Made by a program: the position numbers and the translations under genes. The notes beneath the pieces were generated by a model, which did not search any database, had not been told where the DNA came from, and worked only from the letters and a program-made list of their open reading frames with translations. Source: Dipteronia dyeriana (lineage: Eukaryota; Streptophyta; Magnoliopsida; Sapindales; Sapindaceae). Taken from it: DNA of 64,000 nt. This document shows, in pieces, positions 11,051-22,244 of this stretch; the stretch's first letter is position 1, and every line of letters begins with the position of its first letter. The DNA is taken from positions 38,996,360-39,060,359 of the forward strand of contig CM065295.1 in NCBI GenBank assembly GCA_032871835.1, given 5' to 3'.

Positions 11051-11873
11051 ATGTGGATGTATCTGGCCATTCCAATAATCCTTTATGGGTGTGAAAGATT
11101 AGTAAGAGCACTGAGATCTAGCATCATGCCAGTTGACATACTGATCAAGGTAAAGAATACCATTAATATTATTTTATAGAGGTTTAAGAAAGTATTAATT
11201 AATTTCATTGATTTTGTTTTATATGTTAATTGTAGGTAGCTGTTTATCCAAGAAATGTGTTGGAACTTCACATGTCAAAGGCACAAGGGTTCAGTTACAA
11301 GAGTTGGCAATACATATTTATCAACTCATGCACTACAGTTTCTCCATTTGAATGGTAGCTAGGTTGGCAATTTCATCTTCCTTGTTGCAGTCCCTAAAGT
11401 TTCATTAATTATCAATATTTTATTATCAGATTCTTTGCTTGCTTTTCTTAGTTACATGACATGTAAACAAATAGGCACCCACTTTCCATAACTTCAGCCC
11501 CAGGGGATGACTACCTCAATGTTCACATTAGAACTCTCGATGATTGGACGTAACAACTCAGAACTATTTTCTATGAGGTATGTTTTTAGACTATATTGAA
11601 TTTTCCAACACAATCTCAAGTGAATGTAAAATTTATAATGTTTTATGTTAATATGTTTAATTAATGATACGTGTAAAAATTTAACATTAAATTTATATGA
11701 TCTAATATGAATTTTGTTGCAATAGAACAGTAATTTATAATATGTTATGGCGATAATGTGATTGTTTTGAGCTTGCATTTGTTTTTTCTTTTTTCAGATA
11801 TACCAGTTACCTCCCCATGGAAAAAAAACGGACTTTTAAGAGCTGATTGCATGCAAGAAAATAACATTAATCC
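11051..11873 (+). pseudogene. RBOH NADPH oxidase relic, 5' part (four exons)
   Basis: Four exons of a respiratory burst oxidase homologue are readable, a plasma-membrane enzyme that makes superoxide from NADPH and oxygen. Exon 1 (11051-11149) encodes [20 protein letters not shown] and ends at a GTAAAG donor. Exon 2 (11236-11354) encodes [19 protein letters not shown] through VSPFEW. Exon 3 (11475-11577) encodes the FAD-binding motif HPLSITSAPGDDY and VHIRTLDDWT, then an in-frame TAA at 11551-11553. Exon 4 (11798-11873) encodes the QPPP-like segment, with a one-base shift in an A run near 11,825 before LLRADCMQ, and ends at a GTAATG donor. All GT-AG junctions restore the family reading order. 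The EF-hands, haem-binding transmembrane helices and everything upstream are missing. The stop and the frameshift make it non-functional. The gene resumes at 27,846. Confidence 0.88.
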
Positions 11874-12460
11874 GTAATGAGTCATTTAATTAATCTCTAT
11901 TAATATAACTATCTTTACTGAAATTTTCTCCTTACAGTCCATTTATTTTCACACTACTTTTTTAAAGCCACTTCATTTTACAAAACTAAAATTGTAAAAT
12001 TTCTAAAAACATTCCGGTTTACTCAAAAATACATTATTTTTTAATCTTTTTATAAAAAAATTCTCTTGAAATTTTTAAAAATACTAGTAAATTTGTAAAA
12101 TCATTGATTTGGAAAACCTTGTTTTTGTATTCAATTTATACACTTTTTTCATCGGTTTCCATATATAGCCCAATTCAACCAACAAACTTATGCACTTTTT
12201 TTTTTCTTTTGAACTGAGCTTATGCACTTGTTGTAACATATATAACTACTTGCATTACTGGTAAATTTGCTGACCACTTTATCATGCATATTACGAATGA
12301 GTTTATAAAAAATAATAATCAGAAATCATTAAAACATATGTAGTTGCTCGCATTATCACACTCCCTTTTTATCTGTTTTTTTGTATTTGTCAGCGTTTTT
12401 AAAAAATTTTGTTTGCTTTATTAAGGTTTGTCATATGTAAATTTTATCAGATGTACACGT
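11874..12460. other. start of the giant RBOH intron
   Basis: AT-rich sequence with no ORF, between the donor at 11,874 and the inserted Tat-A element. It appears to be original intron sequence. Confidence 0.6.
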
Positions 12461-13332
12461 CATTGACAAGGAGGATAAAATTAACAGGTAGATATCCGAA
12501 TAGGCTTTCAGAAAATATCCCGTAAGATATCACCTAAGAATAGGAACCCGAGTAGGTATAAATACAAGTATTGAGCAAGACCTACTCGGGATCAGCTGAC
12601 ATCACGTTCTACTCGGGAATCAGCTGACGTCACGTTCTACTCAGTAATCAGCTGACACCACGTTCTACTCGGTAATCAGCTGACATCATGTTCTACTCGG
12701 GATAAATATAAAGAAATCTGAATAAAGAAGTCCATCACATAACTCATATACGAACCAAGAGTCATATTAAAATACGCAAAGATATCCACGTCGAAGAAGA
12801 ATTCCAAAAAGAATAGAATACCAAACAGAAAAAAGGTTCCAAATCAGGCAACGATTTTATTTCTTCAAAAAAGACTAAGCATTTGTAAGGAAATAAGTCC
12901 TAAATTGACTATATCACTAGAGTCCCGTTCGATATCTATACAAAATCTCTGAAATAGGAAAGAAGATAATGACTACTCCAACAAAGTAACCAATTGTAAT
13001 TAATTACAAAAATCTTTTATTACTTGTACAAGAAGGATTAGGGTTATATGTACATATAAATAGACCCATAATCTCGTCATAAGGAGAGAGAAAGAATAAG
13101 ACAGAGAGAAAAAAAAGAGATCGAGAGTTGTAAATCTTTATTTCAATAGTGGATTTTGGCTTGGTTGTTTATTCAACCACCCGTGGACGTTTCTCCGGTC
13201 ATCGAAGTTTTACCAGGTAAAACTTGTGTCCAATTACATTCTCTTTCTCTTTCTCTTTCTCTTTCTCTTTGAGATCACGGCTAAAATCCAATCTTGTTGA
13301 CTTTTTCACACATCGAGAAAACGACGTCAACA
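12461..13332 (+). repeat. 5' LTR of Tat-A
   Basis: The segment begins near CATTGACAAGG (a probable decayed TGTTGAC) and ends GACGTCAACA, directly before a primer-binding-like site. It contains a 28-bp tandem repeat, a TATA-like ATATAAATAG at about 13,056, and CT-rich leader sequence ((CTTTCT)n at about 13,240-13,270). The right edge is well placed. The left edge is inferred from the mirrored GTCAACA end, because no 3' LTR survives for comparison. Confidence 0.7.
12591..12702 (+). repeat. 28-bp tandem repeat, four copies
   Basis: Four exact-length units start ATCAGCTGAC and end TTCTACTCGG plus two or three bases. They differ by one to three substitutions. CAGCTG is a perfect hexamer palindrome in each unit. 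They lie in U3 of the Tat-A LTR, upstream of the TATA-like box, where promoter repeats are common. Confidence 0.95.
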
Positions 13333-13333
13333 A

Positions 13334-13353
13334 CTGGCGCTAGAAGGAGGGGC
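13334..13353 (+). promoter_or_regulatory. primer binding site of Tat-A
   Basis: CTGGCGCTAGAAGGAGGGGC follows the LTR end by one or two bases, the normal place for tRNA-primed minus-strand synthesis in LTR elements. The tRNA species was not determined. Confidence 0.65.
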
Positions 13354-13379
13354 TTGAACCTTCGATTTGATTAAAGATA

Positions 13380-14787
13380 ATGACGAGAAGTGGAAGCAGA
13401 AACAGTTCTGGGGATATCCAAAAATCTCCAGATAATGCTCATATTGGTAGAAGTTCACGAGATCTCGCCACAACCGAGAACCAACCAGCATCTCTGACGG
13501 GGATCCAACAAACCCCTCCAACCAGCGAAGACCTGACACGACGTTTCCGTGAGGTGCTACAACAGCTAGTAATGGACGCGGCAAAGGAAAAAGTTGATCT
13601 ACTAGCTACAGAAGAGACGCAACCCCCTAATCCTCCACTTACAAGGCTTTATTCGGTTATAGTTGGGCTAGAACCAGATGTACTAGAAGCTGGAAGGAAC
13701 TCTAATCCAATTAATCAGGCTGGAAGTGAAACACCCGAAGAGGAGCAACCAAGCCAAAGGCAGATCCATGATCAGATAGCCCATAATAGACACCGCAAGC
13801 ATGACCGACACATGGGTCAGTCATCATCATCAGAGGATAGTGATCGGCACCATCGCAAGCGCAGTCACTGAACCATACGCATGCAACGATCAACCCTTGA
13901 GACTCGGCAAAAAAGCGAAGAGGAGCTTGAAAAAGGCATGACAGCCACTCGACGGTTAAACCATCATAGAGATCCGGTGAGAGATAGAGACGTTGTAAAT
14001 CAGAGCCTGACCTGAGAAGTTGAAAACAATAGGCGACAAATGGACGCACTAGTTAGACGTTATGGGTATAATGACTTGTTCGACGACGATTCTGATAGTC
14101 CATTCACTAGGGACATCTTGCGAACCCCATTCCCAGAAAGATTTAAGATGCCACAAGTGGAACATTTCAAAAAGGATACAGATCCTAAAGAACACGTCAT
14201 ACGGTATAAAAGTGCTATGGCTCAGCATGCCCACAACGACCCCTTATTATCTCTCAACTTTCCACAGACTCTAGGAGACACAAGCTCATGATGGTTAGGA
14301 AGATTGCCCCCAGCAAGCATCGAAAGTTTTGATGAATTAAGCAGAAGTTTCTCAAGATAATTTCTAGGCAATGTTCACAGGAAAAAATCAGTGGCTAACC
14401 TTTCTCAGTTGAAACAAGGGAAAGATGGGTCGTTAAAACATACTTGGGGAGATTCGGCTAGGCGGTGTCCGAAATCGGTAGTGCAAATGACAAAGCAATA
14501 ATTGCAGCATTCATAAACAACATACAGAATGGACATCTATCTTTTGATTTAAGAAGGGTCCGTCTAACCAGATCTGCAGATATGATGGACATGGCAGGAG
14601 GATATGCACTAACCGAAGAAGAGGAGTTAGCCACAGGAGGATGCTACATGCACATAGGAAAACCCGAACAAAAAGATACAGAGTCAAAGGTACAGAACCA
14701 AAAGGGAAAACAAAAAAGAAATGACAAAGAAAGAAGTAAGGACGGAGGAAACGGGCGTAATACGGACCAGACCACCGAGAAATTCTG
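13380..14787 (+). pseudogene. gag of Tat-A, broken
   Basis: Starts with ATG at 13,380 (MTRSGSRNSSGD), 47 bp after the LTR. The N-terminal part is polar and low complexity (S, R and H rich). The conserved Tat gag core follows: a PQVEHF segment, DPKEHVIRYKSAMAQHA, a LGDTSS/W segment, FDELSRSFS, a NLSQLKQGKDGS segment, then SEIGSANDKAIIAAFINNIQ, and a basic tail. Stops or frameshifts occur near 13,871, 13,990, 14,289, 14,357 and 14,465, so at least five lesions separate the readable blocks. Gag would form the cytoplasmic virus-like particle that packages element RNA. Order and content match the Tat lineage, and pol follows directly. Confidence 0.85.
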
Positions 14788-14845
14788 AAGAAAATACGCA
14801 AACTACACCCCTCTCCAAAAAAAGCAATAAGAAATCCTGTTCATA

Positions 14846-15254
14846 TTGGAAGAAAAGAATATGGTAAAAGAGCCACACCGACAGTCTCAGTTTGCACGGC
14901 GAGATACAACAAAGTACTGCAGATTCCACATGGAAACTGGTCATGAGACTTCCAAATATTACCAGCTTAGAGACTATATAGAGACCATCATCCGGGAAGG
15001 ACACTTACAAGATATAATCTTGAAAAGAGATGAGAGGTCAGAAACAAAGAAAGAGACTAGTGCTGATCATAGCTCCGATCGAAACCAAAGGGCTAGCTCC
15101 GAGGCCAATGAGGTAATACAAACAATCTTTGGGGGACCATCAACTGGAAGAATTAACCGAGAACGAACACAGGAAATCAGAGAAGCAGTAGAGACAAGAC
15201 AGAACTTTGATGTCAACTCTGTCGAACCAGACCCGAAAAGGGTAAAGGAAGGAT
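14846..15254 (+). pseudogene. Tat-A gag C-terminus with zinc-knuckle-like motif
   Basis: The readable block contains KYCRFHMETGHETSKYYQLR, which matches the C-x-F-H-x-x-x-G-H-x-T-x-x-C-Y pattern of Tat nucleocapsid segments, except that the second Cys is Tyr. Downstream sequence is highly charged (E, R, K) and ends at a TGA at 15,254-15,256, where a Tat polyprotein would continue into protease. The segment would bind RNA if intact. Confidence 0.75.
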
Positions 15255-15740
15255 GAGACTCGATAATATTCACAGAAGTTGACTCACATGGGGTCGATGT
15301 TCGACCAAATGATTCCCTGGTCATAAGTGGCCGAATTGGACACGGGGAAGTCAGGAGAATTTTAATAAAAAATGTTAGTTCGGCTAATATTCTCAATGTA
15401 GCTGTCTACGATCAACTCAGATTGGACTGAAAGGATATACAAATTTTTCATACCCCACTCAAAGGGTTTGGGGGAGTTGAGGTCAGGTCTCTCGAGACGG
15501 CAAAGTTGCCGGTAAAAATTGGAGTAGCACCTTGACAGAGAACAGTATTACTCTATTTAGTGGTAGACTTAGATAATTGGCCTTATAATGCACTGTTAGG
15601 TCAGCCATTCTTGAATAAAACTAAGGTCGTAACAGCTACTTACGCCCTAATGATCAAATTCCCGACCGAACGGGGGGTCGGAGTAGTTAAGGAGTCCCAA
15701 GAGATGGCCTGAAGATCTAATATGTCAGTTTACAAAGATA
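15255..15740 (+). pseudogene. aspartic protease of Tat-A, catalytically dead
   Basis: Readable pieces in order are VIFTEVDSHGVDV, SGRIGHGEVRRILIKNVSSA, ANILNVAVYDQL, and NWPYNALLGQPFLNKTK. The last two are the standard segments of the retroelement protease fold. The catalytic Asp-Ser/Asn-Gly should sit before SSANIL; here the bases encode K-N-V, so the active-site Asp is lost. In-frame stops occur near 15,430, 15,535 and 15,712. The enzyme normally cleaves the polyprotein inside the particle. Confidence 0.8.
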
Positions 15741-15759
15741 GAGACAATGGTGGACAAGT

Positions 15760-16986
15760 ATGCACTATAACACAGCTAAATCAGAACAAGAGTCACTATC
15801 ATTCGAGTTTGACCCAAGGGAAGAACCGAAGGAGTCCAAAAATGAACTGGTCAAAGAATTAATCTTGAAAGAAGATGAACCAGATAAGAAGATCAAGATC
15901 GGGGCCAATTTAAAAGAAAAAGTTAAACAAAGCCTCACTGATCTGCTCAAAGAGTACAAGGATGTGTTCATCTGGAGTCATGAAGACATGGTTGGGATAG
16001 ATGCCTAAATAATATCTCACCATCTCGCGGTAGACTTGAATGTAAAGCCAATAATACAAAAGAGAAGGTCATTCAATCTCGAAAGAAGTCAGGCAATCAA
16101 GTAGGAAGTGGAGAAGTTACTCGTTGTAGGGTCAATTAGAGAGATCAGCTACCCTCAATGGATAGCTAATGTGGTCCTTATCCAAAAAAAATAGTCAGTG
16201 GAGAATGTGCGTAGATTTCACAGATTTAAATAAGGCATGCCCAAAAGACAATTTTCCACTGTCAAGGATAGACCAACTGGTTGATGCTACGTCAGGCCAC
16301 GAACTACTCAGTTTCATGGACGCCTACTTAGGGTATAACCATATCCGGATGATTAAGGCTGACGAAGAAAAAACGGCATTCACAATCGATCAAGGCTTAT
16401 ATTGTTACACAGTAATTCCCCTCGGGCTAAAAAATGCAGGGGTAACATACCAAAGGCTTGTCAACAGAATCTTCGTAATCCAAATAGGAAGAAACATGGA
16501 ATTTTACATAGATGACATGTTGACCAAGAGCATATCGGTAGACAGGCATACCTCAGACCTACAAGAGGCATTCGACGTTTTGAAGAGATATCAAATGAAG
16601 CTGAACCCGAATAAATGCCTATTTAGAGTTCCTTCAAGAAGGTTCCTGGGTTTCCAAGTTCACTAGAGGGGAATCGAAGTAAACCTTAAAAAGATCCAAG
16701 CCCTACAAAAAATGACCTCACCAAAGACGCTAAAAGAAGTGCAGCGCTTAACAGGATGCTTAGCTTCCTTGGGTAGATTTATTTCAAAGGCCACAGACAA
16801 ATATGCTCTCTTTTTTAAAGTAATTTAAAAAAGAAAAGGACTCGAATGGAACGAAGAATGCGAGCAGGCGTTTTTCAAAATCAAAGAGTACATAGGGCAA
16901 GCTCCCGTCTTTTCGAAACCAAAAATGGGGGAGATACTCCACTTGTACTTATCAATTACAAAATTATCAGCAAGTTCAGTTCTAGT
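15760..16986 (+). pseudogene. reverse transcriptase of Tat-A, interrupted
   Basis: A linker (15,760-16,008, charged, ending VFIWSHEDMVGIDA) leads into RT. Palm and fingers motifs are clear: CVDFTDLNKACPKDNFPL, LSFMDAYLGYNHI, and the catalytic YIDDM at 16,505-16,519. The thumb/connection part continues as FLGFQVH, stop, RGIEVN and LTGCLASLGRF, with a stop at 16,663. Stops and a frame change lie near 16,006, 16,100 and 16,190. The frame stops at SASSVLV (16,986), where a 2,624-bp insertion begins. The same frame resumes exactly after it at 19,616. RT copies element RNA into DNA. This copy keeps its DD pair but is broken by several lesions. Confidence 0.9.
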
Positions 16987-17758
16987 TGTTATGTTTTAGT
17001 TTTTGTTGGCATGAATTCCATATCAAAATGATGTTTACTTGTAATGACTTAGTTGTTTAAGTTCATGATGATTCAAGCTTCAAGGAAGAATAAACAACAA
17101 GTCAAAGCAAGTTCTAAGTCTTCAAAGAGAAAGGATGCAATTTGGTTCTACAAAGGTATATTAAGACCTTATCTTTCTCTTACAAGGTTTAGGCACACAC
17201 ACACATATCAAACATTTGTGTCCCTGCATCGTTGTGGACCTTTATAGGCATACACATACAATTCATTCATATGTGTTCCTACATTGTTGTGCACCATGTA
17301 TAACACATTCACACACTTTTAGATGAATGCTCATGCATTGGTTTGGAAATAACATGTTTTGGAATATGCATGATTGGAGACTATCTCTATGTAGTTTGCA
17401 TTCTAGTGTGAATTATGCTTGTGTGTGTATATGTTTTTATAACATGAATATTGAATTTGGATTTAGTCTTAAATCATTCTTGATTGAGTTCCGATCATTT
17501 CGGTTACTCATACTATTTATTTCAAGTTCTAAGTCAAAAGATACTACAATTTCAACTCATGTTTCATACATTGTCTTCGTCTTCATATATCGAGTCGAAT
17601 TATTGTTTTTTGGGTTGAGTATCTTATATTTCCATGTCCATGTGAGAGTTACGGTTTGTAATCCGTAAACGGATTTGAATTCCGAGTTTGGATGCTGGAG
17701 AACGATCGAAGAACGTGAAGGAGGGTCGAAGGAGAAAAAAGCAAGCATTGTCTTCTTT

Positions 17759-17832
17759 CCCGAGATGACGCTTGGCCATCTCGGGGCAGAAGGCTTCCTG
17801 CCCCGAGATGTCCACGTGCCATCTCGGGCAGC
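17759..17832. repeat. CATCTCGGG palindrome cluster before a TATA box
   Basis: CCCGAGATG and CATCTCGGG alternate four times in 74 bp. The central pair (17,777-17,810) forms a near-perfect hairpin: CATCTCGGGGCAG faces CTGCCCCGAGATG. A TATAAA sequence follows about 60 bp downstream, so this is a candidate LTR enhancer or repressor site. Confidence 0.75.
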
Positions 17833-18835
17833 AAGCTTGCTTGGCTTCATTTTGCTCCTCTTGGTCATTTCACATGTCCAAGTTTCCCACTCCTTTATAA
17901 ACTCTTTCCCTCTCACATTTCATTCTAAGAAGAAATTCAAATCATGTGTGTAGAAATTTTCTCTCTAAATTTACTCACCTTCCAAACACCATAACTTCTT
18001 CATTTGAAATTTAATTTGAGTGATTCAAATTTGAGAGTGTTCATCTATTCATCCTCCATCGTTTCTCTAAAGGGTTGAGTTAATTTTGCTGCTGTGTTTG
18101 GTGTCTAATCATATAAAAACAAGAATGCACCTAACTCAACTAAGGTATTGATTTTCTCTCAAAGTTTTCTTTTAAAACTTGGTCAATTGCCTTGGGTTTT
18201 CTTCTTATACATATATTTTTATTTTGTGAGTGTTTTGATTTGTGTTTTGAACACTTTCAAAGCTAGGTTGAATTTCAATTGAAATCATACATGTTGAGTT
18301 AGGTTTTGATTTTGCCTATGTTATCACATGTTTGGGATTGTATTGTGCTAGCTTTGATTCTAGGACTATTTTGTGATCTTTGATTGTTTGATTTTGAGAA
18401 AAATAGTTCCTCACATGTATTAGACTCTCTTGGTCGAAATTCTCACATAATACATGTGCTTATGTTCTTTTGAGCTATTCATGTGATTTGTTGAATCTAT
18501 GATTAGGAATATGCTCTAGAACTTTTGCTTAAATCTCTTTGACTTTGTCATATGATTTTAGCATGTTTTAGGTTTATGTGATTTAAACTTGATCTTGTGA
18601 TTTATTGAACATATCTTGTGATTCAAGTTTAGATCTATGCATGTATCTAGGTTGTGATTAATATTAAACATATCTTGTATAATCTAAATTTATTACACAT
18701 CCATGATAAACTAGACTATATGTGATTTGTGCATTCATGCTCATGTCTAGTATTTTCCATAGGATATGTTGATCATAGCATTCTATGTTGCTTGCTTGTT
18801 TATGTTTTGCATTCATGATCACCTAGATGCCTTGT

Positions 18836-19137
18836 GAGAAGGAAGTCTTGACAATAGGAGTGAGACCTACGGTGTTGAGCAAGAAGTCTTGGCAAGAGGT
18901 GTGAAACCTCGTATTGTTGAGCAAGGAAGTCTTGGCTAGAGGTGTGAAGCCTTGGATAGTCGAGTAAGAAGTCTTGCCTAGAGTTGGGAGAACTCGGATA
19001 GGTGAGCAAAGAAGTCTTGACTAGAGTCGGGAAGACTCGGATAGTTGAACAAGAAGTCTTGTCTTGGGCTGTGAAGATCCGGATAAGGTGAGCAAGGAAG
19101 TCATGACAAGAGGTGTGAAGCCTCGGATTGTTGAGCA
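18836..19137 (+). repeat. 42/43-bp minisatellite, about seven copies
   Basis: Units start GAGCAAGAAGTCTTGGC or close variants, followed by AGAGGTGTGAAGCCTCGGAT and a GTT or GTC. Lengths of 42 and 43 bp alternate. It sits in the distal third of the 2.6-kb solo LTR. Confidence 0.9.
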
Positions 19138-19440
19138 TAGGGCGACTACTTCTAGAGTAGGATAGGAGGGTAGTTTCTAGGTGAAGAGGTCACTTGAGAG
19201 ATTGTACTTGTCTTATCTACTTGCCGGTGGCAGCTAGCCCGTGGATGTTTCCTTTTCTGAGGTTTACCACGTTATATCTCGTGTCAACTTTTCTCTATCC
19301 CTATCTCTCTAATATTTGTATTGTGGATAGAACTCTCTATGTATGTTGACTTCCTTTCTATAGAATAGATTGTGTATGTGTTACAATTATTTGTTTGTAT
19401 CACACTTTACTTGTGTTTATATATTGATTAATTGTCTTTA

Positions 19441-19444
<4 letters not shown>

Positions 19445-19485
<41 letters not shown>
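19445..19485. repeat. (TA)n microsatellite
   Basis: About 40 bp of AT dinucleotides near the 3' end of the 2.6-kb solo LTR. Confidence 0.95.
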
Positions 19486-19487
<2 letters not shown>

Positions 19488-19610
19488 GATACAAGCAATC
19501 TAGAGGGACAAACTTTTGTTTGTTTCTAAGAGAGTCGAAAAAGGTGTCTAATATTCACCCCCTCCCCCCTCTAGGTTAGCCTTAAGCATTTAACCGTGAT
19601 AGTATTTTCA

Positions 19611-19880
19611 CTAGTCAGAACAGAGGATGGAGTACAGAGGCCAGTGTACTATACCAGCAAGGTACTTCTTCTAGCTGAAACCAGGTATTCACAGGTAGAA
19701 AAAATGGCCCTAGCATTAGTTTCGGCAGCAAGGAAGCATACTTTCAGGCTCATACAATCCAGGTCCTCACCGATTGCCCACTTAAGCAAATTTTACAAAA
19801 GCCAGAAATTTTAGGAAGACTAATCAAATGGGCAATCGAGCTAAGTGAACTCGATATCCAGTACGTCCTCAAGACATCTC
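19611..19880 (+). pseudogene. first RNase H (gypsy type) of Tat-A
   Basis: Directly after the nested LTR the frame continues RTEDGVQRPVYYTSKVL, then RYSQVEKMALALVSAARK, the conserved core that follows RT in gypsy pol. A frame change occurs near 19,735 (RKHTFRLIQS instead of the expected RKLRPYFQ-type segment), and ILGRLIKWAIELS-like sequence appears in another frame. The domain would remove RNA from the RNA-DNA hybrid. Confidence 0.85.
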
Positions 19881-20551
19881 TCAAAAGCCAAGCAGTGGCA
19901 GATTTTATAGCAGAGTTCACAGAATCAAACCTGGAAGCAAAAAAGATGTTGGGCAAAAGATTCTCATGGAAATTATATGTCGATGGCTCTTCAAACACTC
20001 ACGGCAGCGGCGCAGGGATCGTAGTATGCACCCTAGAAGGAGATGATGTCGAGTGTGCCATGAGATTCAACTTCAAAGCAACCAATAATCAAGCCGAGTA
20101 CAAGGCGCTACTAGCTGGACTCAGAGTCTGCATAGCCCTCGGAGCAGATGAGGTCTAGATATTTAGCGACTCACAGATAGTCGTCAACCAAGTCCTGGAC
20201 GAATACCAAGCAAGAGATGAAGGCATGATAGCTTATCGTGACATAGCAAAACAACTCCTTCGGAAATTCAAAGAATATAAGATTGCACAGATCCCCAGGG
20301 AGGAGAATGAAAAGGCAGATGCTTTATCCAAACTAGCATCAACAACAACCGCAATCAGGCTAAAAACTATTCTGGTCTCACATCTCCTCAAACTGAGCAC
20401 AATTGAGCCAGAAAACTTTGAAATTTTAGAAATCCAAACACCGCCAGACGGTTGGATGACTCAGCTAAAAGGTTCCTGGAAGAAGGCATACTCCCAAAAG
20501 ATCCCCTACAACCCAAGCGTATCAGGTATCGATCAGCAAGATACATATTGA
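19881..20551 (+). pseudogene. second, archaeal-type RNase H of Tat-A
   Basis: Reads VADFIAEF, then LYVDGSSNTHGSGAGIV, NNQAEYKALLAGLR, a stop at 20,156, FSDSQIVVNQV, and QIPREENEKADALSKLAS. The ordered acidic residues (D in VDGSS, E in QAEY, D in SDSQ, D in KADAL) are the catalytic set of an RNase H. An additional RNase H after the gypsy one is a hallmark of the Tat lineage, so this block supports the classification. One TAG interrupts it. Confidence 0.88.
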
Positions 20552-21688
20552 TCGGAGGAGAAGTGTACAGAAGAGGGTTTTCCCAAACACTCCAAAGATT
20601 TGTATCAGAGGAAGACATATATCAGATACTACAGGAAATCCACGGAGGAGTATATGGAAACCATACCGGGGCAAAAGTTTAGCACACAAGGTACTCAGAC
20701 AGGGTTATTATTGGCCCACTTTATTCTCAAATGCACATCAATGTTCGGAAAGCTGCAATACATGCCAAAGGGTTGCAAACGATATCCGACAACCCCCTGA
20801 ACAACTTATAGACCTTACGTCCCCATTTCCATTTACCGTGTGGGGCTTGGAATTAATTATCCCAATGCCAGCAGGGACAGAGGGTGGAGCGAAGCATGCA
20901 ATAGTAGTCATTGACTATTTCACGAAGTGGGTAGAAGCTGAAGCATTAGTGCATATCACAGAAGCAAATACCATAAATTTCATGAAGAAAATTATGCTCT
21001 ATAGGTTTGGAGTCCCAACACTATCATCACTGACAACGACACCTAGTTCGATAATCTGAAATTCAGACAGCTATGCAAAGAGTACCGAATTGCCAATTAT
21101 AATATCACACCTGCCCACCCTCAAACAAATGGGCAAGCTGAAGCAGTAAACAAGATCATCAAGCATACACTCAAAGCCAAGCTAGATGCCAAGAAAGGGA
21201 ATTGGGTAGAAAAACTTCCGGAGGTATTATAGGCATATCGGACGACATCAAGAACTTCGACAGGAGAGACTCCATTCACTTTAGCGTTTGGAACAGAAGC
21301 TGTTATCCCCATATAAACATCATATGCATCGCCCAGGGTTAGGCTATATAATGAAGACCAAAATGTTGATATGCTGTTACAAAGTCTAGATGAGCTAGAA
21401 GAGAAAAGGGAGAAGTCCCGAATACGAAATATGGCATATCAACAAAGGGTAGCTCGCCGCTACGATTCTCATGTTCGAGTCAGAAAATTCCAACTGGGAG
21501 ACCCGGTACTCAGAAAGATGTCGTTGAATACAAAAAACAAAGCTGCAGGTTCCTTAGTTGACAAGTGGGAAAGACCGTACAATATTGAATGAGTAGCTGG
21601 CCATGGAGCATATTGGATTGCACGTCCTGATGGAGGGGTCCTACCCCGACCATGCAACGCCCAATATTTGAAGATTTTCTATCCTTAA
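20552..21688 (+). pseudogene. integrase of Tat-A, broken
   Basis: The zinc-binding part reads IHGGVYGNHTGAK and, in another frame, a C-x-x-C-like segment. The core reads AIVVIDYFTKWVEAEAL, RFGVPTLSSL and, after a frame change, HPQTNGQAEAVNKIIKHTLK. The position of the first catalytic Asp is Glu (WGLELI). C-terminal pieces (RRYDSHVRVRKFQLGDPVL, KWERPYNIE) run to the terminal TAA at 21,686-21,688. Stops lie near 20,681, 20,810, 21,057, 21,231, 21,316 and 21,590. Integrase would insert the cDNA; this one cannot. Confidence 0.87.
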
Positions 21689-22244
21689 AATTTTGTTTCC
21701 TTTTTAGTTAGGACAATTTTAGTCAGGTCAATTATTAGCTTTGAAATTTAAATCATTGTTGGTTTTGCAGTTATAAATAAAAATCAAACTCGGGGTTTTC
21801 AAAATATAAATCATATGATAATAAGAACATATGAAAGACGAGCATGATAATAAGAATATGCAACAAGCATGATAATAAGAACATGCAAATAGAATACACG
21901 AGACCATTAATTCCCGAATGGGCGGAGAAGCTCGAAGGAGCATGCCAGCCGAGCAAGGTTAGTCTACCTTAGCAAAAAGGCAAACCAGATGCACCAGATT
22001 TTGGAAAACGGCTCGGGGCGCTGTCTGAAAAAATCTCCACGAAATGCGCAGCTGTGTTAAGCGATTCGAAAAGCTTAACGATTCGGTAAACCCTTGTACA
22101 GACAAAACTGGGGAGACGTCATTGGTAACTTGTGCGAGGACTCGAACATATGATCATGGTGAGCCTTGATGTAATGTTTGGGTAATAACCGAGTATGAAT
22201 TACGATTAAATTTACTCACTTGTTTCAAGATGGCTCGGTTAATA
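21689..22244. other. pol-to-antisense-gene spacer of Tat-A
   Basis: Non-coding. Contains three copies of CATGATAATAAGAACATGC-like units at about 21,810-21,890 and CTCGG-rich sequence. A spacer between pol and an antisense ORF is normal in Tat elements. Confidence 0.55.

Larger units (their letters stand above)
16987..19610 (+). mobile_element. 2.6-kb solo LTR nested in Tat-A pol
   Basis: Begins TGTTATGTTTTAG and ends GTATTTTCA. CTAGT is duplicated on both sides (16,982-16,986 and 19,611-19,615). Removing the insert plus one CTAGT joins the RT/RNase H frame without loss, which fixes the boundaries. TG...CA ends, a 5-bp duplication and no coding domain indicate a solo LTR. Inside are a palindrome cluster, a TATAAA box near 17,894 after it, a 42-bp minisatellite, a (TA)n run, and a CCCCTCCCCCCTCTAG end typical of copia-like U5 regions. 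A second copy starts at 63,305 and is highly similar over its 696 visible bases. The superfamily is not certain. Confidence 0.85.

Noticed and set aside
11494..11778. 94-codon minus-strand ORF
   Set aside because: It is the shadow of RBOH exon 3 and its intron on the other strand.
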